Of a stretch of DNA of 64,000 nt, positions 8,153-16,465 are shown in pieces (within the stretch, counting starts at the first letter, position 1; each line of letters starts with the position of its first letter). Location of the stretch: assembly GCF_010509575.1 (NCBI RefSeq), contig NZ_CP048437.1:1736001-1800000 (forward strand), read 5' to 3'. The DNA comes from Faecalibacterium duncaniae (lineage in GTDB: Bacteria; Bacillota; Clostridia; Oscillospirales; Ruminococcaceae). Under the pieces are notes generated by a model. It saw nothing but the letters and a program-made list of their open reading frames with translations, made no database searches and was not told the origin of the DNA. The position numbers and the translations under genes are program-made.

Positions 8153-10006
8153 TTATGCAAAGGCGTCCGGATCGTCGATGTCATCATAATTGAGGATGTC
8201 CTCGTCCTCGCTTGTGAGCCCATCGTCCGGCACAGCCACGGCATACACCTCACACAGCTCGTCCGGCCCGGGCCGCCTGCGGCGGTTAATGAGCCGGTCA
8301 AGGTCAAAGGCGTTTTTCTTTTTGTCGGCTTCAGCCGTATATCGGTAGTTCGGGTGCTTTTTCAAATCGTATTTTGGGGAATAGAACGGGGGCAGGCCCC
8401 GAAGCTGTAAAATACACTTATCCCCGGGCATGGTCGCCAGTTCGCTGGGTGTCATCAGCTCCCGGCCCAGCCGCTGGTTATTTTGGCTGTAGCTTTCCGA
8501 CTGGCCACGGGAGCGGCTGTCGGTCTGCATGGAGATTGTAGCCTTACCCAGCCAGTTCTCGGATATTTCCTTGATGGTGCTGGCCTCCCGGCCCCCGAGG
8601 AATATCACGCTGTCCATATTTCCCAAAATGGTTTCGGCGTGTTTATCGTAAATCGCCTTACACTGCGCCAACTGCTGATAGAACAGCGTTAAGCTGATCT
8701 CACGGGAACGGATGACAGCCACGATCTTTTCAAGCTGGGGAACCTGCCCTGTGTTGGCGGCCTCGTCCCACAGCACCCGTACATGATGGGGCAGGCGGCC
8801 TCCGTGAACATTGTCGGCCCTCTCGCACAGCAGATTGAACATCTGCGAAAAGGCCAGAGCCACAAGGAAATTATAGGTTTGCGTAGTGTCCGAGATGATA
8901 AAGAACACCGCCGTTTTTCGATCCCCGATGCGGTCAAGCTCCAGCTCGTCATAGGCCATGACCTCCCTAAGCTGGGGGATGTCAAAGGGAGCCAGCCTTG
9001 CACCGCAGGAAATAAGGATCGACTTTGCTGTTTTGCCGCTGGCCAGTTTGTACTTTTTATACTGCTTGACCGCAAAGCAATCCGGCTTTCGTTTTTCCAG
9101 GCCCGCAAACATATAGTCCACGGCGTTCATAAAATCCTCGTCATCCTCCTTGACCTCCATCCCGGAAATCATGTCAACCAATGTGTTCATGTTCCGATCC
9201 TCGGCGGGGCCCTCAAAAATGATATAGGCGATGAGGGCGCAGTAAAGCAGGGTTTCCGATTTTGTCCAGAATGGATCGCCTTCCTTGCCTTCGCCTTTTG
9301 TGTTGGAAATGAGAGCGTCCACAAATTTAAGGATGTCGGCCTCGTTGCGGATGTACGCCAGCGGGTTATAGTGCATGGATTTTGTGAAATCAATGGAATT
9401 GAACACCTTGATCCGATACCCACGCTTTTGCAGGAAGTGGCCCACCTGCCCGAGAACGCCTCCTTTGGGATCGACACACACATAGCTGCATCCGCCGTTT
9501 TTGTCTGCGCTGGCCTGCAAAATCTGCGGGGTAAGCCAGAACCGGGTTTTGCCGGAGCCGGACGAACCGATCACACAGGCATTGAGGTTGCGGGCGTTGG
9601 CCGGATTTTTCGGACGGGTATTCATGGTAAGGAACTCCGTCCCGGTCAGAATGATGTTGTTTTCAAACTTTGGATCTACGAAAGGGGCTATATCTTTCGG
9701 ACAGCCCCAACGGGCTGATCCATACTCCTCATCCCGCCGAAATTTTTTAGCGTTTTTACTTTTCACATAGACCATTACCCGGAACGCCACAGCCCCCACA
9801 ATGCCAACGAGCCAGTCAAAGGGAGCAAGCCCCGGGGCAAAGTCGGCAAAGGCCGGGCCAATGGTCTGGCCCAGCCCCATGAGCTTATGAGCAAAATCCG
9901 CACCCGCCGCCAGACGGTAGGCCGTCCCCAGCTTGAGAAAGGCCCACAGGACAAACAGATACGGGATGTTGGGAATAAGGTATTTTTTGATGCTATCGTT
10001 CTTCAC
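8153..10006 (-). CDS. VirD4/TcpA-type coupling protein (ICE-A)
   Basis: A 617-residue ATPase that docks the relaxase-DNA complex to the secretion channel. It has two N-terminal membrane segments (about residues 10-27 and 62-80), a Walker A motif GSSGSGKTRF near residue 150, a Walker B-like VLWDEAANTGQVP in the second half and an acidic C-terminal tail. The start overlaps the 3' end of pcfB by 14 bp. The homologue in ICE-B is at 27150-28955 with the same neighbours. Confidence 0.95.
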   Translation of the reverse strand: MKNDSIKKYLIPNIPYLFVLWAFLKLGTAYRLAAGADFAHKLMGLGQTIGPAFADFAPGLAPFDWLVGIVGAVAFRVMVYVKSKNAKKFRRDEEYGSARWGCPKDIAPFVDPKFENNIILTGTEFLTMNTRPKNPANARNLNACVIGSSGSGKTRFWLTPQILQASADKNGGCSYVCVDPKGGVLGQVGHFLQKRGYRIKVFNSIDFTKSMHYNPLAYIRNEADILKFVDALISNTKGEGKEGDPFWTKSETLLYCALIAYIIFEGPAEDRNMNTLVDMISGMEVKEDDEDFMNAVDYMFAGLEKRKPDCFAVKQYKKYKLASGKTAKSILISCGARLAPFDIPQLREVMAYDELELDRIGDRKTAVFFIISDTTQTYNFLVALAFSQMFNLLCERADNVHGGRLPHHVRVLWDEAANTGQVPQLEKIVAVIRSREISLTLFYQQLAQCKAIYDKHAETILGNMDSVIFLGGREASTIKEISENWLGKATISMQTDSRSRGQSESYSQNNQRLGRELMTPSELATMPGDKCILQLRGLPPFYSPKYDLKKHPNYRYTAEADKKKNAFDLDRLINRRRRPGPDELCEVYAVAVPDDGLTSEDEDILNYDDIDDPDAFA

Positions 10007-10469
10007 GAACCACCTCCTTTGTCCGTTCCTGTGTTTTGGGCGGTTCCTTTACAAGCTGTTCCGCCGCTTTTTTGAGTTGTTCCCGGATGGGGATGCGGCT
10101 GGATTTTGACTGTTCCAACAGCCTGCGGGAGTACCGCTCAAAACAGGCGGTAATTGCATCCGCCTGTCCTGCCTTGAAAAACAGCAGGTATTTGTCCGGC
10201 CCGGTTTTGTAAAAAGCATAGTCCACATTGAAACGGCGGGCCATGCGGTCAAAGAGCTTCGGGGCCTCCACCTCGATGCTGTTCACATTTTCGCCGTGGG
10301 CCATGAGCTTTTTCACGCTCTGCCTGCCGTGGGGCCTTTGGGCTTTCTTATGCCGTTTGGCGATCTGGCGGCCAGCCGCCCGGAGCACATAGGCCAGCCC
10401 CCGGGCTGTCAGCTTGCTGGCCCGGACAGAAATCGCTATGGAGCTCCGGGAAATTTCTTCATCAATCAG
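9993..10469 (-). CDS. PcfB/DUF3801 family protein (ICE-A)
   Basis: A PcfB-type protein of about 158 residues (central block RFNVDYAFYKTGPDKYLLFF). PcfB works with the relaxase and coupling protein in conjugation of related plasmids. The reading frame continues upstream of the first ATG/GTG/TTG (10388) to a stop at 10470-10472. The codon right after that stop is CTG, 8 nt from AAAGGAGG, and a start there gives 158 residues, matching the 156 of the ICE-B copy at 26683-27153. I therefore infer a CTG (or other non-ATG) start. A palindrome copy lies 19 bp upstream. Confidence 0.82.
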   Translation of the reverse strand: MIDEEISRSSIAISVRASKLTARGLAYVLRAAGRQIAKRHKKAQRPHGRQSVKKLMAHGENVNSIEVEAPKLFDRMARRFNVDYAFYKTGPDKYLLFFKAGQADAITACFERYSRRLLEQSKSSRIPIREQLKKAAEQLVKEPPKTQERTKEVVREER

Positions 10470-10487
10470 TTACACCGCCTCCTTTCG

Positions 10488-10510
10488 CCTTGGGACAAAT
10501 TGTCTCGAAG
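10488..10510. repeat. Dispersed palindrome copy 7 (type II)
   Basis: The core GGGACAAATTGTCTC lies between the ardA stop and the pcfB start and overlaps the pcfB leader just upstream of its Shine-Dalgarno sequence. Confidence 0.87.
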
Positions 10511-10515
10511 TCCAG

Positions 10516-11229
10516 TTACCGTTCCTCATGGTGTTTTTCAGCCAGCCGCCGGAACCCCTCCTTTGAGGAACCGTCAATAATTTCTTGATAAGCGGCCATC
10601 TGCTCCCGGATCGAAAGCTGAGGGTAAGCAAAAACCCTGTGTTCAGCGGGGATGTCCTGGGGGCCGTGGTAGACCTCCCGGAAATCGTCACTCACCTTCG
10701 TCACATAGCCGCCCGGTGCAAAGTGTCCGTTTTCGTTGATGGAAATGTCCTGCCCGTATGCTTCAAAGTCAAAGTAGGGTTTTATATTGTCCGGCACTTC
10801 GAGACTTTCCATATCCTCCACATAAAGGCGGCCCAGCATTTCCTCATTGTCCACACCGGGATGCAGGTCGTAGCAGTCCAGATTTTGCGTAAGGTTGATC
10901 AAGTCCTGCACCGAGCCACAATGCTGGTCGCTGTCCATAACCGCCTCCAGCGTTTCCCGTTCTGATGGGGAGAGCTCCTTCAGCAGATGGGCCAGGTGGT
11001 TGAGCTCGTCAATGTTTTCATACTCGCCCAGATAGTCATAAAGGCCGAGAATGTCGCTGTCAAAGGAGATAATAAAGTATTCCTGGCAGCGCACCCCGTC
11101 CACGCCGATCCGCTTTAAGAGGGACTGCACCTCCTCCGTGTTGGTGGGGAAATGCAGCGTTTCCCCCACCAGATGCCCCGCACTGTAAAGGGCAGGATTT
11201 GAAATGAAAGCCTCAAAAACAGACTCCAT
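10516..11229 (-). CDS. ardA: ArdA-type antirestriction protein (ICE-A)
   Basis: A 237-residue acidic protein with the ArdA arrangement: an N-terminal recognition segment (GETLHFPTNTEEVQSLLKRI), a central NIDELNHLAHLLKEL block and a C-terminal AYGQDISINENGHFAPGGYV segment. ArdA proteins mimic DNA and block type I restriction enzymes, helping incoming elements survive. It overlaps the upstream DUF7768-like gene by one base. The same domain opens the 1064-residue fusion protein of ICE-B (51162-54356). Confidence 0.85.
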   Translation of the reverse strand: MESVFEAFISNPALYSAGHLVGETLHFPTNTEEVQSLLKRIGVDGVRCQEYFIISFDSDILGLYDYLGEYENIDELNHLAHLLKELSPSERETLEAVMDSDQHCGSVQDLINLTQNLDCYDLHPGVDNEEMLGRLYVEDMESLEVPDNIKPYFDFEAYGQDISINENGHFAPGGYVTKVSDDFREVYHGPQDIPAEHRVFAYPQLSIREQMAAYQEIIDGSSKEGFRRLAEKHHEER

Positions 11230-11570
11230 CAGCGTTTGCCCTGTCCCTTGACGGTCAGGATGCCCTCAAGGGTGGTGGCGGTAATTCCCAGCCGCTGGGC
11301 CACGGCAATATCATTTTTCATGGCCTCGGTCATGGTGTGGCCGCAGACCACCAGCACATGGGAGCGGCGGAGCAGGTCACGGCCCATGTCGATGCCGCTT
11401 TTATGCTCCTCGGGTACTGCGTCATTGAGAAACAGGGGCAGATAAAGGGGCGGGCAGATTGGGGAAAAGCCTGCCTCATAAACCGCCCGGCAGTAGCGGG
11501 CGGCCTGTTCTGCGTTTTCACTGTCGCCGCTCAACCATGCGGCGGTAATGTATGCAAGGGGACGCTTCAT
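11229..11570 (-). CDS. DUF7768/DUF4406-like protein (ICE-A)
   Basis: A 113-residue protein starting MKRPLAYITAAWLSGD. The order of a beta-strand, ENAEQAARYCRAVYEAG helix, then PPLYLPLFLND and RSHVLVVCG resembles the nucleoside-deoxyribosyltransferase-like fold of DUF4406/DUF7768 proteins found in mobile elements. No substrate is known. The start at 11570 is preferred over the longer open frame because it begins the conserved core. It sits upstream of and is translationally coupled to ardA. Confidence 0.7.
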   Translation of the reverse strand: MKRPLAYITAAWLSGDSENAEQAARYCRAVYEAGFSPICPPLYLPLFLNDAVPEEHKSGIDMGRDLLRRSHVLVVCGHTMTEAMKNDIAVAQRLGITATTLEGILTVKGQGKR

Positions 11571-11704
11571 AGTCAATACCTCCGATATTTTAATAAGAAA
11601 GTTCAACCCAATCCCCCCGCCCTTTCCCAATCATGGGAAAGGGGGCGGCTCTGGAGGATATACCCCCGCCGCTTGCCGGGGAAATAGCACAGCCGGGGCA
11701 GACC

Positions 11705-11750
11705 GTCAAGGGCAGGCCGCCGTAAAACGGCGGTGCGATGCACCCTTGAC
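11705..11750 (-). ncRNA. Nested-hairpin element between parB and the DUF7768 gene
   Basis: The outer arms GTCAAGGG (11705-11712) and CCCTTGAC (11743-11750) enclose an inner perfect stem CCGCCGT/ACGGCGG (11717-11733). The right flank continues ACAGCCCGC. A similar two-stem arrangement with a like right flank occurs in IME-C at 31439-31481. It could be a structured leader RNA or a protein-binding site; the strand is assumed from the genes around it. Confidence 0.45.
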
Positions 11751-11829
11751 AGCCCGCTCCCGGCTGTACGAAAAAACAGGCGGCGACGGGGGATATATAC
11801 CACCAGAGCCATGATGCGGAGGGCAGGGC

Positions 11830-11852
11830 CCTCGGGACAAAATGTCTCGAAG
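11830..11852. repeat. Dispersed palindrome copy 8 (type II)
   Basis: The core GGGACAAAATGTCTC begins 4 bp beyond the 3' end of the parB gene (its stop codon is at 11856). Confidence 0.85.
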
Positions 11853-11855
11853 TGG

Positions 11856-13307
11856 TTACTTGTCCTGCTCCATCTTTTTCGGAGCCTTCGCCAGTTCGGG
11901 CGGCTGTTTCTCTTTCCACTCGTCCAGCAAAGTCATGATCTGCTCCTTCATTTTGGCGGGAGTGGCTTCCTTGCCAAAATACTTTTCCAGTTCAGCGGTA
12001 GAAATAATCACGCCTCGATCCTCCTTTTTCTTTTCTGATAAGATGCCATCAATGACATCACCATTGAGTTTCCCGTCCTTGTCCAGCTCCCGGAGCTTTT
12101 TCGCCTGGGCCAGAGAGGGGGATGCCTGTTCTCCGTCAATGGAAACAGCGATCAGCCGCTGGTTTTTGGGGCGGATATAGGAAATCTCCACAGCGGGCAT
12201 AAAGCCCATTTTTTTATCGTCCACCTTGTCCAGCAGTTCCGGCACAAGGGAGTTCAGCCGCAGATAACGCATGACCTTTTTATAGTTCATGTCGTGCGCC
12301 TCGCCCACGATCTCAACGGAGCGTTTTCCAATATCGCCCTCGGCCACATTTTTCAGCCGCCCGCCCTGGTGCTTGATGTCCTCCACTTCCAGTTCCAACA
12401 GGGCGGCCAGTTCGCTGGGGAGCGTCTGATCCCTCTGCTTGTTGCTGTCCTTCATGGCCTGTACCGCCTCGTGGTCAGTCATTTCCCGGACGATAAAGGG
12501 CATTTCCTCCAGCCCGGCCAGCTCACAACCATGATGGCGGCGATGGCCTGCCACAATTTCATAACCCTTGCCATCCTTTTCCGGGCGGGCAAGACCGGGA
12601 ACCATTACGCCGTTTGCCTTGATGGACGCTACCGTTTCCTGCATTTTGGCATCGTCCCGCACCTTAAACGGGTGGGGGCGGAATGTGTGGAACGGATGCA
12701 TTTCGGAAAGCTTCAGATAGACCAGCTTTCCTTCCTCCACAGGACGGGGCGGAGCGGCTGGCTCAGGCGGAGCCTGTTCCGGGGCCGGAGCCGCATTTTC
12801 GGGTGGGGCCTTTTCGGGTTCCGGGGCAGCTTTAACCTCCGCAGCCTTTTTCCCACTTCGGGACAATTTGTCTCGCTTAGTCGGCGTGGCCTCGCCGGGG
12901 GCCGCCTTATCCGCCTTGGGTGGGCGGCCCTTGCGGGGCTTCGCCGCCTCCTTGCCAGCAGGATCCGCTTTTTCCTCTTTTGGGGGACGGCCCCGACGGG
13001 CCTTTTTAGGTTCATCATCCCCAGCGGTGGGAGGTTCCTCCTGCGTTTTCTCCTTCGGCTCTTTTGCCGCCTCCTCTTTTTCTACCTCGGCCCGGGCTGT
13101 CTGCCGCTTTTCATTCATCAGCTCATTGATTTTGTCAAAGGACACCACCACATCACCGGGCTCGGGCTGGGCAGGCCCCTCCTGCTGGGGTGTGGGAGCG
13201 GCAGTTTGTTCGGGAGCCGGAGCCTGGGGCTCGTCAACCGTAACAGGAGCGGGAGCCTCCGGGAGCTTCTCCTCACCGGGGCCTGTGTTCAATTTTTCAT
13301 CTGCCAT
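11856..13307 (-). CDS. ParB-like DNA-binding protein with AT-hooks (ICE-A)
   Basis: A 483-residue protein. Residues 1-210 are low-complexity Pro/Ala/Lys/Glu with two AT-hook-like motifs (ARRGRPPKEE and RKGRPPKAD, about 100-135). A ParB N-terminal domain follows (LKLSEMHPFHTF, then EIVAGHRRHHGCELAGL, the box II arginine patch) and then a helix-turn-helix type region (NYKKVMRYLRL). ParB proteins bind centromere-like sites in plasmid or chromosome partition; KorB of IncP plasmids is a ParB that also acts as a global repressor. No ParA is visible in the window. The nine dispersed palindromes are plausible binding sites; one lies inside this gene and one at its 3' end. Confidence 0.87.
   Translation of the reverse strand: MADEKLNTGPGEEKLPEAPAPVTVDEPQAPAPEQTAAPTPQQEGPAQPEPGDVVVSFDKINELMNEKRQTARAEVEKEEAAKEPKEKTQEEPPTAGDDEPKKARRGRPPKEEKADPAGKEAAKPRKGRPPKADKAAPGEATPTKRDKLSRSGKKAAEVKAAPEPEKAPPENAAPAPEQAPPEPAAPPRPVEEGKLVYLKLSEMHPFHTFRPHPFKVRDDAKMQETVASIKANGVMVPGLARPEKDGKGYEIVAGHRRHHGCELAGLEEMPFIVREMTDHEAVQAMKDSNKQRDQTLPSELAALLELEVEDIKHQGGRLKNVAEGDIGKRSVEIVGEAHDMNYKKVMRYLRLNSLVPELLDKVDDKKMGFMPAVEISYIRPKNQRLIAVSIDGEQASPSLAQAKKLRELDKDGKLNGDVIDGILSEKKKEDRGVIISTAELEKYFGKEATPAKMKEQIMTLLDEWKEKQPPELAKAPKKMEQDK
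12856..12878. repeat. Dispersed palindrome copy 9 (type II, weakest)
   Basis: The core GGGACAATTTGTCTC lies inside the low-complexity N-terminal coding part of parB. The right outer arm is less well kept (GCTT). Confidence 0.75.
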
Positions 13308-13393
13308 TCACTATCCTCCTTTTCGTGAAAGTTGCACAATTTTGCGGGTTAAATTTCTGTAATTATTTTTCCGCCTCCTTCCGGTCTATCCAC

Positions 13394-13435
13394 GCAAAAA
13401 AGCCGCCCGATTTGAACGCCGGACGGCTTTTTGTG
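13394..13435. terminator. Bidirectional terminator between the resistance module and parB
   Basis: The stem AAAAAGCCG / CGGCTTTTT has a loop of about 19 nt and A and T runs on its two sides, so it can act on either strand. It lies between the lipoprotein gene (ends 13494) and parB (starts 13307), separating cargo from transfer transcription. Confidence 0.8.
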
Positions 13436-13493
13436 TAATGTGATAGATCAAATATTATTTTTTGTGGTTCGTAGGCTCCGAAAAGCCTTGTAT

Positions 13494-13901
13494 TTACAGC
13501 GTTCCTAATAGGAAACAATCATATGTTCCGGTTGTTTCAAGCAAAGTGACTTCTTCATCAGCTCCAGAAATCCAAAATACTTTTGCAGTTCCATCCGTAA
13601 CCTCCAGCGCGCAGTCAATAGACAGATCCTTACCCGCTTCACGCTTTATGGAAGTTCCGCCGAACAAATACTCTGTATCTGAAAAATCCTCATAGTTGGC
13701 TGTATAGCTTCCTGTATAATCATCAATTCCTTTTTCTTTCGTACCTTGTAAGGATGAATTTCCGGTAAGTGCTATGGAACCAGCAGACTGAACAATATTG
13801 TTATACTGATCGAGAACTTCATCTTTTGTACAACCGGAAAGCACAGAAGCGCCCAACAGTATCAAGCATAATGATAGAACTATTTTCTTCACAGGTATCA
13901 C
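13494..13901 (-). CDS. Lipoprotein, possible LanI-type immunity protein (ICE-A)
   Basis: A 135-residue protein with a lipoprotein signal peptide and lipobox (VLSGC, Cys at about residue 24), then a mostly beta-type polar domain. It is the last gene of the three-gene ABC exporter operon and overlaps the previous permease by 4 bp. Lantibiotic immunity loci often add such a lipoprotein that captures the peptide at the membrane (LanI role). This is inferred from position and topology; no family was recognised from the sequence itself. Confidence 0.65.
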   Translation of the reverse strand: MIPVKKIVLSLCLILLGASVLSGCTKDEVLDQYNNIVQSAGSIALTGNSSLQGTKEKGIDDYTGSYTANYEDFSDTEYLFGGTSIKREAGKDLSIDCALEVTDGTAKVFWISGADEEVTLLETTGTYDCFLLGTL

Positions 13902-14713
13902 CTTCCTTTCCTGCGTACAGCACGCTTTCCTTTTCCCTTGGAATTTGCCTGTTTACGGGATTTTATTTCTTTTTTGTTACTGGACATCAGTAACAACAGC
14001 ACCGCCCAGAGAACCATGATGCCAACCCCAATGACTGCCAGCAAAGGATTCGGGGCTGTGGTTGTTCCGGCATATCCACTCATGTCAAAGCCCACTAAAA
14101 TCAGCGCAGCAGAAAACGGATAGATGCTGGCAAGGATACCGCCTTTGAAGAACAGCATGCTATATCCAAGGAAAAACGCCAGAATGGAACCTCCCAGATA
14201 TGCCCCTCGGATCTGCCCAAAAATCAAGATCAGCGGCATACAGACCAAATAGGTCGTCAGAGCTGCCAACACGATCTGTGTACCTCCATGAAAAAACACT
14301 TCCACTGTCAGTCCCGATAATCCAACCGTCAATCCAGTAATCAAGGTAACGCCAACGCTGTATATTCCCAGCAGGACTGCAAAAATCCCGACCCAAAAGA
14401 GCTTAGCTCCCAGCATTTTCGGCATGGAAACAGGAATTGTCATGATGTTTTTCAGCGTATCATGGGTGGATTCTCTGTCAATCAGCCAGCTGCCAATCAT
14501 CACCAGTGAAATCGGAAAAAACATCTGCGTATTGCCCCAGACAACATTCTCAAACAGAGTGGAAAAATCATAGTTTGGATTTCGGTACTCCGCCTCCACA
14601 ATCAGCTGGCTCCCATATTGCACCAACGGACAGAGTGCAAGCGCCACCAGCCCCACCCAAAGTATTTGGCACCGGCGTAGCTTGAGCAATTCTGCTTTTA
14701 ATAAATTCCACAT
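13898..14713 (-). CDS. LanG-like ABC-2 permease (ICE-A)
   Basis: A 271-residue permease with six predicted membrane segments (first at about residues 17-35) and a basic C-terminal tail. It opens MWNLLKAELLKLRRCQILWV, the usual start of lantibiotic-immunity permeases of the EpiG/NisG/MutG kind. It is the second of two permease genes downstream of the ATPase. The predicted role is expulsion of membrane-targeting peptides such as lantibiotics. Confidence 0.8.
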   Translation of the reverse strand: MWNLLKAELLKLRRCQILWVGLVALALCPLVQYGSQLIVEAEYRNPNYDFSTLFENVVWGNTQMFFPISLVMIGSWLIDRESTHDTLKNIMTIPVSMPKMLGAKLFWVGIFAVLLGIYSVGVTLITGLTVGLSGLTVEVFFHGGTQIVLAALTTYLVCMPLILIFGQIRGAYLGGSILAFFLGYSMLFFKGGILASIYPFSAALILVGFDMSGYAGTTTAPNPLLAVIGVGIMVLWAVLLLLMSSNKKEIKSRKQANSKGKGKRAVRRKGR

Positions 14714-14725
14714 AATTACACCCCC

Positions 14726-15520
14726 TTAGATTTCCTGGCGCCGGTAAACCAACGCAATCAGCGCAAGAAATACAACGGCTTCCCCAACAATCACACCGAA
14801 CACCTGAACACCATTCAGAAAATACGGACTGATCCGTTCCAACAAGTCTGCCAATTCCGCACTGGTCTGGCTTTGGTCATAAAATTGGAAGGTCCAGCGG
14901 AAAGCCAGCGGTCCCGGAAACAGGGTTCCGATATTCAAACCAAAAGGCTGTGTGAGGAACGCATCGCTCATCGAAAGGATATAATTTGCAGTCGTATAGA
15001 AAAAGGTAATCACGACCGACACGATATAGTTTTTATTAAGAAGAACAACGAGCAGGATACATGGAAGTGCGCCTACCCACATAATCAGCCCTTCTTCTAT
15101 CCCAACGCCAAACAAGGTCCAAAACCCAACCGGCTCCCAGCCCTGAAACAGCAAAACCGCAAGATTTACCAATCCTCCAACTGCCATAAAGCCAACGGCA
15201 AACAATAGCAAAACCAGCATCTTGGACAGCACCAACTTGGTTCTGTTTATCGGTATGGTAACAAGGTTTTTTAGTGTGTCATTGTCCAGCTCCTCAAACA
15301 GCAGATTGGAAGCCAGTATCACAAGGAGCGGCATCAAAAGCAAATAAGCACTGAGCTGGAACAGGCTGGACATCACTCCATTTACAGCATCCACATCAGT
15401 GTTTACATCTGCCAGAAAGAAAGCATAAGCCAATGGCATGAAAACAGAAAGCAGCAGAGAAATAAATACCAAGGGCTTCCGTTTTAATTTCAAAAATTCG
15501 CATTTGATTAGTTTAAGCAA
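14726..15520 (-). CDS. LanE-like ABC-2 permease (ICE-A)
   Basis: A 264-residue permease, opening MLKLIKCEFLKLKRKPLVFI, with about six membrane segments and the conserved ELDNDTLKNLVTIPI loop after the second one. The paired permease (13898-14713) has the same loop (STHDTLKNIMTIPV), so the two are paralogues. The 3-gene ATPase-permease-permease order matches LanFEG and CprABC exporters. It overlaps the ATPase gene by 8 bp. Confidence 0.8.
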   Translation of the reverse strand: MLKLIKCEFLKLKRKPLVFISLLLSVFMPLAYAFFLADVNTDVDAVNGVMSSLFQLSAYLLLMPLLVILASNLLFEELDNDTLKNLVTIPINRTKLVLSKMLVLLLFAVGFMAVGGLVNLAVLLFQGWEPVGFWTLFGVGIEEGLIMWVGALPCILLVVLLNKNYIVSVVITFFYTTANYILSMSDAFLTQPFGLNIGTLFPGPLAFRWTFQFYDQSQTSAELADLLERISPYFLNGVQVFGVIVGEAVVFLALIALVYRRQEI

Positions 15521-16439
15521 TTCCTTCGCCCCCTGTCACACGCTTGAAGTAATCTTCAAGACTTTCTTCACAGGTATGCGCCTCCGATACCTCCAATCCG
15601 TTTTCTACAAAGGCAGTTACAATTTTCCCCACAGGCAGATCAAGGTTGTGCAGGCGCAGATTGTGGTCGTCCTGTATGGAAAAATGGTTTTCATGGAAAT
15701 TGCGTTCCAAAATTCTTGCCGCCTGTGCAGTATCAGAGAGTGTAAACCGGATATGCTTACTGCTTTTTTGCTCCAGTTCAGCAAGGCTTTCTTCTTCCAG
15801 CAATGCGCCGTGGTCGATAATTCCAATATCGTCAGCCAGCAAGGAAATCTCCGAAAGAATGTGACTGGAAATCAAAATGGTTTTTCCTCTTGCGTCGCAA
15901 AGCTCCCGAATAAAGGAGCGTACTTCTGCAATACCGATAGGATCGAGACCGTTGATCGGCTCATCCAAAATTAAAAGTTCTGGATCGTGCATAACGGCAA
16001 GGGCGATGGCAAGCCGCTGCTTCATACCAAGAGAATACTGTGAAAAGAGCTTTTTATCTTTGTAAGGCAGTCCTACCAGATCCAGAGCATCTTTGATGGC
16101 ATGATTGTTTGGTACGCCCCGCAGGGTAGCAAAGATACGCAGGTTCTCTGTGCCGGTCAGATTGGGATAAAAGCCGGGAGACTCAATCAAGCTACCAATA
16201 CGGGGCAGCAATTTCTTTTCATTCCCCTGCAAGGGTTTCCCCCAGATTTTGACCTCCCCGGAAGTCGGCTTCGTTAAGCCCAACAGCATTTTCATGGTAG
16301 TGGTTTTTCCGGCTCCGTTTCTGCCCAGCAGACCATAAATTCTCCCACGCTTCACATGGATATTTAAGTCAGCCACACTCTTTTGTGAGCCATATTGCTT
16401 CGTCAGATTTTTTGTTTCAATGATGTAATTTGTATCCAT
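15513..16439 (-). CDS. LanF-like ABC transporter ATPase (ICE-A)
   Basis: A 308-residue ATPase with Walker A GRNGAGKTTTM, signature YSLGMKQRLAIALA and Walker B LLILDEPINGLDP. The start at 16439 (MDTNYIIETKNLTKQYG) is preferred because AGGAGG lies 7 nt upstream; the longer frame would begin inside the promoter. It is the first gene of the exporter operon, transcribed from a promoter with four response-regulator-type repeats. The predicted substrate is a lantibiotic or similar peptide, exported from the membrane for self-protection. Confidence 0.85.
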   Translation of the reverse strand: MDTNYIIETKNLTKQYGSQKSVADLNIHVKRGRIYGLLGRNGAGKTTTMKMLLGLTKPTSGEVKIWGKPLQGNEKKLLPRIGSLIESPGFYPNLTGTENLRIFATLRGVPNNHAIKDALDLVGLPYKDKKLFSQYSLGMKQRLAIALAVMHDPELLILDEPINGLDPIGIAEVRSFIRELCDARGKTILISSHILSEISLLADDIGIIDHGALLEEESLAELEQKSSKHIRFTLSDTAQAARILERNFHENHFSIQDDHNLRLHNLDLPVGKIVTAFVENGLEVSEAHTCEESLEDYFKRVTGGEGIA

Positions 16440-16465
16440 ATTCAAAACCTCCTGTTCTGTAAGGT

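Larger units (their letters stand above)
11571..11855. other. Intergenic region, parB to DUF7768 gene
   Basis: About 285 bp without a supported gene. It holds the nested hairpin (11705-11750) and palindrome copy 8 (11830-11852). A short GC-rich ORF crossing the region on the minus strand has no recognisable features. Confidence 0.7.

Noticed and set aside
360..12878. The nine palindromes read as transcription terminators
   Set aside because: No T run follows on either strand, several lie inside coding sequence, and the cores are too uniform for independent terminators; a protein-binding role is preferred.
12294..13328. Plus-strand ORF opposite parB
   Set aside because: Low-complexity translation opposite the Pro/Ala/Lys-rich ParB N-terminus; no recognisable features.
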